Below the pieces are notes generated by a model. That model was not told where the DNA came from. It made no database searches and saw nothing but the letters and a program-made list of their open reading frames with translations. DNA of 64,000 bases from Bacteroidales bacterium. GTDB taxonomy: Bacteria > Bacteroidota > Bacteroidia > Bacteroidales > UBA932. This document shows positions 26,420 through 34,800 of the stretch, in pieces (within the stretch, counting starts at the first letter, position 1; every line of letters starts with the position of its first letter). The translations under genes and the position numbers were made by a program. The stretch lies in NCBI GenBank assembly GCA_017454335.1, contig JAFTDE010000056.1:62001-126000 (forward strand), given 5' to 3'.

Positions 26420-27982
26420 CTACGCGGTCTGTTCGTACAGGGCTGCGAGTTCACCCGTCAGCTGTCCGAGCACTTCGAAGTAGGCGGAACCGTCCACGAC
26501 GGTCAGTCTGAAGACCGTGTCATCGACCTTGAAGTATTCGTTGTCTCCGATCGTAATCGTATCGTAGTCATCCGGAAGTTCCGGGACCAGCGCGCCGGCC
26601 GGAGGAACGATCACTTCGTATTTGCCATCCTGGTTCTTGACGAAGAACACACCGTCATCGTAGAAATACTCGACCTGAGCGTCGGCGTATTTCTGGACGA
26701 GACCCAGTTCGTTCGCCTTGTTGTAGGAGGCCTGGGCCTTGGTGGCGTTCAGCGCGATCTGCGCATTCTGTGCCGCTATCGTGGCATTGTTCTGCGCGAT
26801 GATCCGGTTCTGCTCGGTGATGATGGCCGCATTGTCATTGATCGTACGGTACGTCTGGTAGACGTTGTTGTAGTACGCGAAGCGGCAGGCGGCCAGTTCC
26901 ATCTCGTACAGATCCGGGGCGAAGACCACGCCCACGGGCGGACGGCAGATGTAGTAGGAGTTACCGTACATCCTGTAGTACACATTGTCCCACAGGTAGT
27001 ATTCGATTCCCATGCAGATCAGGCGCGTGATCGCGGCCGGCAGGGAGAGGATGCGGTATCCGTAGTAGTGGATGCCCGGGCGGAAGAAGACAACCGGACG
27101 GTTGTACTCCATCGGCGGACGCATCCGGGGCGGAACCCGGTGGATGTCCCTGTGCTCGTCCATGCGGACGACACCGCGCGGCGGTTCACCTCCCCGGTAG
27201 TTCTGCGGGACATCGCCCGGACGGGGACGGTCACTGCGGCGATCGCTGGTCGCGGGCGTCCTTCCGGAAGCCGCGGGGGTGCGGTCGGACACGGCGGGCG
27301 TGCGCTCGTTCGTAGCCGGGGTGCGGTTGCTGGCAGCCGGAGTGCGGTTGCCGGAGGCCGGGGTACGGCTGCTCGCAGCAGGCGTGCGGCTGCCGGTCGC
27401 AGGGGTGCGCTCCGTCGTCGAAGGCGTGCTGTTGCTGGCAGCAGGGGTCCTGCTGGCGGAAGGCGTTCTGCCCGCCGACGTCGAAGGCGTGCTGTTGCTC
27501 GCGGCAGGGGTCCTGCCGGTGGAAGGGGTGCGGGATGCGCTCGCCGCATTGCGGTTATCGCCCTGCACGCTGCCTGCGGTCGTATTCGGACGGGCCGAGA
27601 TCTGGCCGCTGGCCGCGTTGCTGGAAGCGCGGTTGGCCGCATTGGACGGCGAGGTACGCGTCGCGGAACCGGTCCGCGGCGGCGTGGTGGTCGTGCTGCC
27701 AAGTCCCTTGGAAGTCACGGTATTGCTGTTCCGGTTCACCTGTGCGCCGGAGCTGGGAGCAGCCTGACGGTTGCTGCCGCTGCTGCGGCCCACCTGGGCG
27801 GAAGAGGAGGAAGTACGTCCGGCAGAGGAACTACTGGAGGTGCGGGGAGCAGAGGAGGAAGAAGCAGCTCCTCCCGTCCGGCTGGCGCCACCACCGCGTG
27901 CCTGGGCTCCCAGGCCCAGCGGGGTCGCAACAAGCGCTATCGCGATCGTCGCGAGGATTTTCATACGGTTTGTGTTTCTCAT
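26420..27982 (-). CDS. DUF6515-like exported protein with RTP heptad repeats
   Basis: The 520-residue exported protein has three parts. First, a signal peptide (MKILATIAIALVATPLGLGAQA from the second Met; the start may be 27964 rather than 27982). Second, a Ser/Thr/Pro/Arg-rich low-complexity region to about residue 260, which ends in eight 7-residue RTPA-type units (residues 192-247). Third, a C-terminal half with Tyr-rich strands (YYLWDNVYYRMYGNSYYICRPP), an Asn/Ala/Gln-rich coiled stretch (AAIITEQNRIIAQNNATIAA) and a beta-rich end (EYFYDDGVFFVKNQDGKYEVI). The last part resembles DUF6515 proteins of Bacteroidota; function unknown. It sits between namZ and murI, so a cell-envelope role is likely. 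Confidence 0.7.
   Translation of the reverse strand: MRNTNRMKILATIAIALVATPLGLGAQARGGGASRTGGAASSSSAPRTSSSSSAGRTSSSSAQVGRSSGSNRQAAPSSGAQVNRNSNTVTSKGLGSTTTTPPRTGSATRTSPSNAANRASSNAASGQISARPNTTAGSVQGDNRNAASASRTPSTGRTPAASNSTPSTSAGRTPSASRTPAASNSTPSTTERTPATGSRTPAASSRTPASGNRTPAASNRTPATNERTPAVSDRTPAASGRTPATSDRRSDRPRPGDVPQNYRGGEPPRGVVRMDEHRDIHRVPPRMRPPMEYNRPVVFFRPGIHYYGYRILSLPAAITRLICMGIEYYLWDNVYYRMYGNSYYICRPPVGVVFAPDLYEMELAACRFAYYNNVYQTYRTINDNAAIITEQNRIIAQNNATIAAQNAQIALNATKAQASYNKANELGLVQKYADAQVEYFYDDGVFFVKNQDGKYEVIVPPAGALVPELPDDYDTITIGDNEYFKVDDTVFRLTVVDGSAYFEVLGQLTGELAALYEQTA
27242..27409 (-). repeat. Tandem 21-bp repeats coding RTP heptads
   Basis: Eight consecutive 7-residue units (RTPATGS, RTPAASS, RTPASGN, RTPAASN, RTPATNE, RTPAVSD, RTPAASG, RTPATSD) lie inside the DUF6515-like gene. 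Looser copies continue upstream (residues 151-191). The repeat number is likely to vary between strains. Confidence 0.85.
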
Positions 27983-27993
27983 AATCGTGCGGT

Positions 27994-29262
27994 TTAATCG
28001 TAAATATAATACTTTTTGGATAAAGATCTGAAATCGTCAACATCCTTGTCCCAGTACGGGAAGAGGTCTTTCACGTTCAGACTCTTTCCAAATACAGTTC
28101 TGACATAATCCGTGCCACAAACTTTGTCGAACATGGCCAGACGTCCTTCGGACATCTCGAAAGGGTTCTTTTTGTACAGTTCCCACACCGCCTGGATGAC
28201 GTAGAACTGGAGTTTGGTCAGCGGCGCGGCGTCATAGTCGGTGAAATGGAACTGGACGCCGTGGATGAGTTTTCCGGCGCTGCTGCCGTAGGAAGGGGTG
28301 TAATGGATGGGACGCCAGGCGACCCCGGGCACGCCGAAGGCGTCCAGGCGCTTTTTCAGCGCGTCCGCATCGATCCACTCCGCTGCGAAGGTACTGAACG
28401 GCAGCGTATATCCGATCCCGATGTTCAGGTAACCGTAGAACTCGCCCGCCAGGCCCGCACAAGGATAATTGACGGCATTCTGCGGATACGGGATGTTCGG
28501 GGACGGCGGGACCCAGGGCAGGCCCGTCTTGTCGAAAGTCATGTCCCGGTGCCATCCCTCCATCGGAATGACGGTCAGGTTACAATGCAGGGGCGCTTCC
28601 TTGCCGTTCTGGCCCCGGTTCAGCCCCTCTTCGTTGATTAGCGTCGCCAGTTCACCCACCGTCAGGCCGTAGATGTACGGGATGCGGTACTGCCCGACGA
28701 AGGAATGGAAGTCGCTCTGCACGTACGCCCCCTCGATCTTGCGGCCGCCCAGCGGATTGGGACGGTCCAGGACCATCACCTCGATGCCCATCGTGGCGCA
28801 GCTGCGCATCATCAGGCCCAGGGTGCTGATGAAGGTGTAGGAACGGGAGCCCACATCCTGGATGTCGTACACCACCACGTCGATCCCCTCCAGCATCCGG
28901 GCCGTCGGCTGGCGCGTGGACCCGTACAGCGAATGCACGGGCAGGCCGGTGCATTCGTCGCGGGTGTCGTCCACCTTGGCCCCGGCATACACGTTCCCCC
29001 GCACCCCGTGCTCGGGTGCGAACAGGGCCACCAGGTTGACCTGCGGCGCATCGTACAGGATGTCCGCTGTCGATCGGAGTTCGCGGTCCACCCCGCTGGG
29101 ATTGGTCAGCAGGGCGACCCGCTTGCCTTCCAGGCCGGCGAAACCCCGGTCGCGCAGCACCTCGATGCCCGGACGGACCGGGCCGGTGACGACGGCCTGG
29201 GCCCGCACACAGGACAGCAGGGCCAGCGGCAACAGCAGTTTAATCCACATTCTCATGTTCAA
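27994..29262 (-). CDS. NamZ-like exo-beta-N-acetylmuramidase (DUF1343, GH171)
   Basis: DUF1343 proteins include NamZ, which removes terminal MurNAc from peptidoglycan fragments. The 422-residue protein has a signal peptide (residues ~5-22, ending VRAQA). The conserved N-terminal domain contains GKRVALLTNPSGVDRELRSTAD, LFAPEHGVRGN and VYDIQDVGSRSYTF (residues ~50-150). LDRPNPLGG follows, and a C-terminal domain has WVPPSPNIPYPQNAV. The motifs EHG, QDVG and RPNP are family hallmarks. It overlaps the AmpG-like permease gene by 23 nt, which strongly supports a cell-wall recycling unit. Confidence 0.9.
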   Translation of the reverse strand: MNMRMWIKLLLPLALLSCVRAQAVVTGPVRPGIEVLRDRGFAGLEGKRVALLTNPSGVDRELRSTADILYDAPQVNLVALFAPEHGVRGNVYAGAKVDDTRDECTGLPVHSLYGSTRQPTARMLEGIDVVVYDIQDVGSRSYTFISTLGLMMRSCATMGIEVMVLDRPNPLGGRKIEGAYVQSDFHSFVGQYRIPYIYGLTVGELATLINEEGLNRGQNGKEAPLHCNLTVIPMEGWHRDMTFDKTGLPWVPPSPNIPYPQNAVNYPCAGLAGEFYGYLNIGIGYTLPFSTFAAEWIDADALKKRLDAFGVPGVAWRPIHYTPSYGSSAGKLIHGVQFHFTDYDAAPLTKLQFYVIQAVWELYKKNPFEMSEGRLAMFDKVCGTDYVRTVFGKSLNVKDLFPYWDKDVDDFRSLSKKYYIYD

Positions 29263-30517
29263 GCGGTATTTTGTTCCGTGCGATCAGCACTGCAGCAAAC
29301 GTGCCGAGACAGCTGACCATCACCAGGATGAAGAATCCGACATAGCCCAGCCCCTGCTGGAGGTAACCGGCCACCAGGGCGGGCAGTTTCATCGACAGCC
29401 ACATGAAGGCCGTGCAGATGGCATAGTGCGAGGTCTTCAGCGGCCCGTCCACGTACTGCATCATGAACAGGGTGTAGGCCGTGAAACCGAATCCGTATCC
29501 GAACTGGTCCAGCACGACGAAGCCGCCGATCACCCAGACGCTCTCCGGGCGCAGGACGGCCATCAGCAGGTACACCGCGCAGGGCAGCGCCAGCGCCAGG
29601 GCCATCGGCCAGTAGGAGGCGCGCAGCCCGCGTTTGGCGGCATACAGGCCGCCCAGGATGCCGCCCAGCAGCAGGGCGACGACGCCGAAGGTGCCGTACA
29701 CCAGGCCGTACATGCTGGTCCCGGCGCCCAGTCCCCCGACCTCCACCGGATCCTTGAAGAAGGGATACAGCAGGTTCAGCGAGAGCGCCTCCGGCAGGCG
29801 GTACAGCAGCATGAAGGCGATGGCCCAGCCCACGGCGGGCTTGGCGAAGAAGGTCTTGAACGAAGCGCCGAACTCCGCCATCACCTGGCGGGCCGTCCGG
29901 GCGTCGCGCCGGTCGCGGTCCTCGCCGGGATGCGGCAGGAAGAAGAAATGGTAGAGCGAAATCAGGGTCATCAGCCCCGCCGCGATGCCCAGCACCCAGG
30001 CCCAGGCGCGCGGGATGTCGCCGCTGCGCTGCTGCAGCAGGCCGGCCAGCATCACCAGCAGGCCCTGGCCCAGCACCAGGCCGCCCCGGTAGAAGGTATT
30101 GCGGATGCCCACGAAGGACGACTGCCGCTGGCGGTCCAGCGCCAGCATGTAGTACCCGTCCGCCGAGATGTCGTGCGTCGCCGAAGCGAAGGCGACGATG
30201 ATGAACAGGATGATGAGGGCCGTCAGGCCGCAGAAAGGCAGGCACAGGGCCGTCGCCAGCACGGTCACCGCCATCAGGATCTGCGTCAGCAGGATCCACC
30301 AGCGTTTCGAACGGAAAATATCCATGAAGGGGCTCCAGAGGGGCTTGATCAGCCAGGGCAGGCTGATCAGGGTCGTCAGTGGCCCCAGGGTACCGTTGTC
30401 GATACCCAGGTCCTTGAATACAGCCAGCGCCACCGTATTGACGATCGCGTACGGCAGGCCCTCGAAGAGGTACAATGTGGGCACCCAGGCCCAGGGAGTC
30501 TTACTTAATTTCAGCAC
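29240..30517 (-). CDS. ampG: AmpG-like MFS permease
   Basis: AmpG carries anhydro-muropeptides from the periplasm to the cytoplasm. The 425-residue protein has 12 hydrophobic segments and AmpG-type features near the N-terminus: TLYLFEGLPYAIVNTVA, then DNGTLGPLTTLISLPWLIKPLWSP, and ATHDISADGYYMLAL near residue 110 (the AmpG TQDIAVDAY-like motif). VWVIGGFVVLDQFGYGFGFTAYTLFMM near residue 320 is also typical. It overlaps the next gene (namZ) by 23 nt and the SpoIID fusion by 17 nt. Confidence 0.85.
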   Translation of the reverse strand: MLKLSKTPWAWVPTLYLFEGLPYAIVNTVALAVFKDLGIDNGTLGPLTTLISLPWLIKPLWSPFMDIFRSKRWWILLTQILMAVTVLATALCLPFCGLTALIILFIIVAFASATHDISADGYYMLALDRQRQSSFVGIRNTFYRGGLVLGQGLLVMLAGLLQQRSGDIPRAWAWVLGIAAGLMTLISLYHFFFLPHPGEDRDRRDARTARQVMAEFGASFKTFFAKPAVGWAIAFMLLYRLPEALSLNLLYPFFKDPVEVGGLGAGTSMYGLVYGTFGVVALLLGGILGGLYAAKRGLRASYWPMALALALPCAVYLLMAVLRPESVWVIGGFVVLDQFGYGFGFTAYTLFMMQYVDGPLKTSHYAICTAFMWLSMKLPALVAGYLQQGLGYVGFFILVMVSCLGTFAAVLIARNKIPLEHENVD

Positions 30518-32576
30518 CGGGATAATAATGATTCAGGATTTGTCTGTAGCTGTATCCGCGGCAAGCCATGACGGCGGCGCCGATCTGGCACAGGCCAACG
30601 CCGTGTCCCCAGCCGCGGCCGTCCAGGATCAGTTCCTCCCCTTCCCAGCGGATGTCGAAGGCGGAACTCTTGAGGTGGGAATCCGACAGCAAGCGGCGGA
30701 TGGCCAGTTCTTTGCCGACGGTCATTTCGCCGCGGCTGCCCACGACGCGCAGGAACTTGATCCGCCCGGAAGGACCGCGCTCGACGGGTTCCAGGGCCTG
30801 GATCTCGCCAAGGTCCTTCCCGCCGCGCGTGCGGACCAGCTCGCTGACCCGCGCCCGGTCATACCGGGCCTGCCAGCGGTAGAAATCCCGCGTGCGGAGG
30901 TCGTAATCGTTCAGGATGGTGCCCAGGATGGCCTCGTCCCGGCAGTTGCAGAAGTCCTCCCCGCCCTCCTCGGGCCGGTCGGCGACGGACTGCAGGTACG
31001 GATAGTCCCGGTCCTCCCAGCAGGTGCTGAACAGTTCGGTCCGTCCGCCGCAGCACTTAGAATAGCGGGTGTCGCAGATCTGGCCGTCGTATCGCAGCAT
31101 CTGGCCCCAGGTCTCGTCGATGACGGTGCGCACGTTCTGGCCCACCGCCATCGTCAGGCCCTGGTAGCGCTGGCAATGGTCGTCCGCGCAGACGTCGAAG
31201 AGCTTGTGCGAACGCAGGTTCGTCATTACCCACGAGCGGGATATGACCGCATGGGCCTTCAGGGACTCGATCGGCGTGGTGGACTTCATCTCGGAAGAAA
31301 TGACGCTCAGCAGGTAATCCTCCAGCCCGACACGGTTGATGGCGACGACCCGGTCCCCGTCCGCGACGAAGCGCAGGGATCCGGCGAACTTCTGGTCCAC
31401 CTGCTGCTGCCAGTGGAAATCCACCCCGATCGTCACCCCGTACAGGATGAAGGAGGGTTCGGCGAACAGCGTCGAACGGGTGACGGCGTCGAAATGCAGT
31501 TCGTCGTAGAGGACGCCGTTGTAGTTGATGCGCCCGTCATAGATGCTGACCTTCTGCGGACCGGCCCCGTCTGAGATGATTTCAAAGGTGATTTCCTCGC
31601 CGGACATGATGCCCACGTCGATCTTGGGCTGGCGGCGCGTCAGGCGCCAGCGGATCTTTGCGTCGTCCTCGGAGGAGATGGTCACCTCCGCGATCATTTC
31701 GGACAGCAGGCGCGCATCCACCTTGTCGAAGTCCCCGCGGACCGGCGCGACGAACACGCCCGCCATGTCGGCGGCACCGGGACTCATCGTCAGGTGGTCC
31801 GGACCGTCCGTAAAGTAATGGTGCGAACGGATTTCCGAACGGAAGATCACGAAGGCCCGGTATTCCCTGCCCGTAAAAAACAGGTACAGGTTGAAACGCG
31901 GTTCGACATCCTCCCCGACGTGCGGGGCGCATTCCAGCAGGCGGTAGAAGAGCTTGGTCAGCGACTTCGAAGTCGTGGATTTGAGCGCATAGATGCCGTG
32001 CGCGTAATGGTCGTAATGGTACAGGCTGGCATCCTGGACCCGGGCGAGTCGCTCGCCGGGATCGTCCAGGAAGGCATCGACGGCGCTTTCCAGGGGCAGG
32101 CGGTGCCGGGGACAGGCCTGGAAATGCAGGTGGTCCGGAGCCGAGGCGCCGCTCTTGGGCCCGTTGTAGAACACCAGGAAGTTGCGGTTGTCCCGCACGA
32201 AATCCAGCATGTCCGGCAGGTGGTGCCAGATGGCCTGGGGGATGTGTTCGTCCCGGACGATGACCAGGTGCTTGGGGAAGATCGGATACGGATTCAGCTG
32301 GATGTTGTAGCGGCGGCCCTTGCGCCCGTCGAATTTCAGGTGGAACTGCTCTGGGGGACGGTTGGCCGGGCAGAGGAAACAGGGCCGCGCCGCGATGTGG
32401 GCGGCATCCGTCTGTGCCGTGGACGAGACGATGCGACCGGGGTTGTGCTGGACCCGCACCTCCATCCCGTTCACGGTCAGCACGCGGGTCTGGGCCTGCT
32501 TGAGCGAGCGGAAATTGGCCGCGGCGAGGGGCCAGACGGACAGCTGGTCCGTAACGAATTTGTCGATCGCGTTCAT
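30501..32576 (-). CDS. Fusion of DUF4922 (HIT/GalT-like) and SpoIID/LytB domains
   Basis: The 691-residue protein has two unlike halves. Residues ~1-300 match DUF4922, a HIT/GalT-like fold. A CxxC (C66, C69) could bind zinc as in GalT, and the histidine triad is H149-x-H151-x-Q153 in DHLHFQAC. Residues ~330-691 are a SpoIID/LytB domain, a lytic transglycosylase acting on denuded glycans; NRVGLEDYLLSVISSEM, AVISRSWVM and GRGWGHGVGLCQIGA are its signatures. No signal peptide is seen, odd for a SpoIID enzyme, so it may act in the cytoplasm on imported muropeptides. It is co-transcribed with ampG and namZ. Confidence 0.8.
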   Translation of the reverse strand: MNAIDKFVTDQLSVWPLAAANFRSLKQAQTRVLTVNGMEVRVQHNPGRIVSSTAQTDAAHIAARPCFLCPANRPPEQFHLKFDGRKGRRYNIQLNPYPIFPKHLVIVRDEHIPQAIWHHLPDMLDFVRDNRNFLVFYNGPKSGASAPDHLHFQACPRHRLPLESAVDAFLDDPGERLARVQDASLYHYDHYAHGIYALKSTTSKSLTKLFYRLLECAPHVGEDVEPRFNLYLFFTGREYRAFVIFRSEIRSHHYFTDGPDHLTMSPGAADMAGVFVAPVRGDFDKVDARLLSEMIAEVTISSEDDAKIRWRLTRRQPKIDVGIMSGEEITFEIISDGAGPQKVSIYDGRINYNGVLYDELHFDAVTRSTLFAEPSFILYGVTIGVDFHWQQQVDQKFAGSLRFVADGDRVVAINRVGLEDYLLSVISSEMKSTTPIESLKAHAVISRSWVMTNLRSHKLFDVCADDHCQRYQGLTMAVGQNVRTVIDETWGQMLRYDGQICDTRYSKCCGGRTELFSTCWEDRDYPYLQSVADRPEEGGEDFCNCRDEAILGTILNDYDLRTRDFYRWQARYDRARVSELVRTRGGKDLGEIQALEPVERGPSGRIKFLRVVGSRGEMTVGKELAIRRLLSDSHLKSSAFDIRWEGEELILDGRGWGHGVGLCQIGAAVMACRGYSYRQILNHYYPGAEIK

Positions 32577-33145
32577 CAGAGCAGGGCTAGCAATTGGTCT
32601 TTGATCTGCTGGAATTCGGACTCGAAATTCGGGGTCAGCACCCCGGTTCCGTAGCTGCGCTCGATCTCGTCGATGCTCCAGTAGCGGGCGTCCGCCACCT
32701 CGTACGGATCGGGATGCAGTTCGAAACTGCCCACGACGGCATAGACATTGACTAGTTCGCGCTCGACCGCGGATTCAAAAACATAGGAAGTCAGCAGCAC
32801 GGGGTTGAAATCCCGCAGTCCCAGTTCCTCGGAGGCCTCGCGGAACAACGCCTCCTCGAAATATTCGCCGTACGAGACGTGCCCGCCGACGGCCGTGTCC
32901 CAGCACAGGGGGCAGATGTCCTTGTCAGAGGGACGTTTCTGCAGGAAAATGCGGGAAAAACGATTGATGATATGCAGGTGCACCACCGGGTGCAGGGGTT
33001 TCGTCCCGGCATGGCAGAAGGCGCGCGGCGCCTGCGCGACGACCAGTCCGTCCGGTTCCACGACCGGAAAGATCTCGGTGGCCCCTTCCAGGGTGCAACC
33101 TTTCAGCAGCGGTGCCGGGGAGAGCGGATAGACCAGTTCCAACAT
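32576..33145 (-). CDS. NUDIX hydrolase
   Basis: The 189-residue protein has a complete Nudix box (residues 88-110) that fits Gx5Ex7REUxEExGU: it begins GHVSYGE and ends REASEELGL. The ~50 N-terminal residues (ATEIFPVVEPDGLVVAQAPRAFCH) and the RFSRIFLQKRPSDKDICPLCWDTAVG segment resemble isopentenyl-diphosphate isomerase-like Nudix proteins found in Bacteroidota. The substrate is unknown. The stop shares one base with the next gene's ATG (TGATG), so translation is coupled to the SpoIID fusion. Confidence 0.88.
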   Translation of the reverse strand: MLELVYPLSPAPLLKGCTLEGATEIFPVVEPDGLVVAQAPRAFCHAGTKPLHPVVHLHIINRFSRIFLQKRPSDKDICPLCWDTAVGGHVSYGEYFEEALFREASEELGLRDFNPVLLTSYVFESAVERELVNVYAVVGSFELHPDPYEVADARYWSIDEIERSYGTGVLTPNFESEFQQIKDQLLALL

Positions 33146-33151
33146 GGCAGG

Positions 33152-33940
33152 CTAGTAATTGATGATGGCCAGTTCCTCCGGCGTGTACAGCAGCCGGTCC
33201 ACCAGCTCGGGCTGGGTCTTGACAAGGATCATGAAAACGGCGAGGAAGACTGCGGCGGCCCCGACCAGCGAAATGGCCGTGATCCACGCAGGATGCAGTT
33301 TTTTCCGGACCCTGGCCGGTTTCGCCGCTTCCGGCTCAGGCGTGGGTACGGGAGCTGGGGTGGGTGCAGGAGTGGGTGTGGGTTCCGGAGCGGGTGCGGG
33401 TTCGGGAGCGGGTTCCGGCGCGGGTTCCGGCGCGGGCGACGTCATGCCAGGCTCCGACCGGGCATCCCTCTCCCCCTTCGGCCGCAGGTCCAGCACGATG
33501 TTCTCCGCCACGGGCCGCGAATGCGACTTCAGGGAGATCGGCTCCAGCCCGAAACCCTCGGGGAAAATGTCCAGCGACTCGTCCGGAACGAAGAAGAAGG
33601 TATTGTCACGCGTCGCGCGCAGCAGCCCCAGCTCCGGCAGCACGACGGTCTTCCGCTCTACCAGCACATCCTTCACTTCCCCCAGGAAACGCCGCACCAG
33701 CGTATCGGCCGCCGATACGGATAGTCCGTTGCTGGTCGCGTAGAACTCGCCCAGCAAGCCATCCTCTCCCCGGCCGGAATGGAACGACAGCCGCCTGTAC
33801 GGCGGGTTGATCGTGTATCCCCGGTCCGAGAAACTGGCCGGGATGTTCTCGGCGACAAAGGTTCCCAGACCCGGCAGCCCCACGGTGTCGTGATCAATGA
33901 TCAGGGTTTTGATCATCTTGGAAAGCAGAATGACATCCAT
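33152..33940 (-). CDS. HU-CCDC81-domain membrane protein
   Basis: Residues ~1-150 resemble the HU/IHF-like CCDC81 fold of Bacteroidota: GLPGLGTFVAENIPASFSDRGYTINPPYRRLSFH, then VVLPELGLLRATRDNTFFFVP. A linker of Pro-Glu/Pro-Ala repeats follows (residues ~175-210), then one membrane helix (ITAISLVGAAAVFLAVFMILV) and a ~20-residue tail. Other members carry a SPOR domain after the helix to bind denuded peptidoglycan; here it is missing. The start at 33940 (MDVILLSK) is chosen because a -7 box lies just upstream at 33959-33966. It heads the minus-strand run that continues with NUDIX and SpoIID genes. Confidence 0.78.
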   Translation of the reverse strand: MDVILLSKMIKTLIIDHDTVGLPGLGTFVAENIPASFSDRGYTINPPYRRLSFHSGRGEDGLLGEFYATSNGLSVSAADTLVRRFLGEVKDVLVERKTVVLPELGLLRATRDNTFFFVPDESLDIFPEGFGLEPISLKSHSRPVAENIVLDLRPKGERDARSEPGMTSPAPEPAPEPAPEPAPAPEPTPTPAPTPAPVPTPEPEAAKPARVRKKLHPAWITAISLVGAAAVFLAVFMILVKTQPELVDRLLYTPEELAIINY

Positions 33941-33958
33941 AACTCGTCCTTTGATTTT

Positions 33959-33966
33959 CAAAGATA
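33959..33966 (-). promoter_or_regulatory. Promoter -7 element of the HU-CCDC81 gene
   Basis: TATCTTTG on the minus strand fits TAnnTTTG, 18 nt before the ATG. The -33 box is not clear. Confidence 0.55.
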
Positions 33967-33986
33967 CGAAGTTTTTGCGATTTTTT

Positions 33987-34017
33987 TTTGCACAATCCAG
34001 TTTTTGTCGTACCTTTG
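33987..34017 (+). promoter_or_regulatory. Promoter of tRNA-Asn
   Basis: TTTG (33987-33990), 19 nt, TACCTTTG (34010-34017) matches the consensus; the tRNA begins 30 nt later. Confidence 0.75.
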
Positions 34018-34047
34018 TCCTCCGCAAACAAAACTGCGAGCAAACAT

Positions 34048-34121
34048 TCCTCCTTAGCTCAGTTGGTTAGAGCACCTGACTGTTAATCAGGGGGTCCTGG
34101 GTTCAAGTCCCCGAGGGGGAG
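34048..34121 (+). tRNA. tRNA-Asn (anticodon GTT)
   Basis: A 74-nt cloverleaf. Acceptor arms TCCTCCT and AGGGGGA pair (one T:G), followed by discriminator G. The D-arm is AGCTCAGTTGGTTAGAGC. The anticodon stem CTGAC/ATCAG region holds GTT, and the T-arm is GGGTTCAAGTCCC. CCA is not encoded. Confidence 0.95.
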
Positions 34122-34129
34122 CAAAAAAG

Positions 34130-34158
34130 CACCGGTAGCAATGCCGGTGTTTTTTTTT
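34130..34158 (+). terminator. Terminator after tRNA-Asn
   Basis: CACCGG (34130-34135) and CCGGTG (34144-34149) form a stem with an 8-nt loop, followed by nine T. Confidence 0.85.
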
Positions 34159-34175
34159 GCTTATCTTGTAAACAA

Positions 34176-34207
34176 TTTGTTTTTGTTATAATATTGTTAT
34201 ACATTTG
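34176..34207 (+). promoter_or_regulatory. Promoter of the toxin-antitoxin pair
   Basis: TTTG (34176-34179), 20 nt, TACATTTG (34200-34207); the antitoxin ATG is at 34227. The spacer is an AT-rich imperfect palindrome (GTTATAATATTGTTAT), a plausible site for antitoxin autoregulation. Confidence 0.75.
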
Positions 34208-34226
34208 CGGTACAAAATATAACGAA

Positions 34227-34475
34227 ATGATTGGACCATCAGCAACAAAGGTGCAAACCGCCTTCCGATTAAACAAGGATTTGATTCGCCGTCTGAAGAT
34301 GAAGGCGAAAAAGGAGAACAGGAGCCTCAACAACTATGTTGAGACTGTCCTGATGGATATCGCTTATAACGAACCTAACGATGAAACAATAGCGGCCATT
34401 GAAGAGGCTCGTTCCGGGAAGCCGATGGATAAACTTGACGTGGATAACTTGGAGAGATTTGTAGCAGAATTGTAA
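34227..34475 (+). CDS. Ribbon-helix-helix-type antitoxin
   Basis: The 82-residue protein has an N-terminal ribbon-helix-helix pattern: TKVQTAFRLNKDLIRRLKMKAKKENRSLNNYVETVL gives a beta strand and two helices with the NRSLNNYVE turn. An acidic C-terminal half (NDETIAAIEEARSGKPMDKLDVDNLERFVAEL) is typical of an antitoxin arm that wraps the toxin. The start at 34227 is preferred because it follows the -7 box by 19 nt. The toxin gene follows after 1 nt. Base composition is more AT-rich than neighbouring genes, consistent with acquired DNA. Confidence 0.85.
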   Translation: MIGPSATKVQTAFRLNKDLIRRLKMKAKKENRSLNNYVETVLMDIAYNEPNDETIAAIEEARSGKPMDKLDVDNLERFVAEL

Positions 34476-34476
34476 T

Positions 34477-34749
34477 ATGTGGGAAATTGTCTATTCTACA
34501 AGGTTTAGGAAGGATTTGAAGCGATATAAGGGGCAACCTGATAGAATAAGCGCTCTCAAGACCGTACTTCAGCAGCTTCGGGATAATGGTAAAGTTGACG
34601 CATCCTATAAGCCGCACAGACTCAGCGGAGAATACAATGATTGCATGGAATGCCACATCCAGAATGATTTCCTGCTGATCTGGATTGATGAAACCCGGCA
34701 ACAGATCAAACTGGTCCGGTTGGGTTCACATTCGGACCTCTTCAAATAA
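34477..34749 (+). CDS. YafQ/RelE-family mRNA interferase toxin
   Basis: This 90-residue toxin is of the RelE superfamily. The start MWEIVYSTRFRKDLKRYK and the end IKLVRLGSHSDLFK are characteristic of YafQ, where the C-terminal GSHSxLF supplies the active-site His. The middle YKPHRLSGEYNDCMECHIQNDFLLIWID also fits. YafQ-type toxins cut ribosome-bound mRNA. It is coupled to the antitoxin gene by a 1-nt gap. Confidence 0.9.
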   Translation: MWEIVYSTRFRKDLKRYKGQPDRISALKTVLQQLRDNGKVDASYKPHRLSGEYNDCMECHIQNDFLLIWIDETRQQIKLVRLGSHSDLFK

Positions 34750-34800
34750 CAGCTTCAGCCTCACCATTTCGGGCGACAGCACGGGCAACAGTCGGCCGCG

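Noticed and set aside
27242-27409. CRISPR-like regular repeats
   Set aside because: The 21-bp period is contiguous without spacers, in frame, and encodes RTP heptads in a protein.
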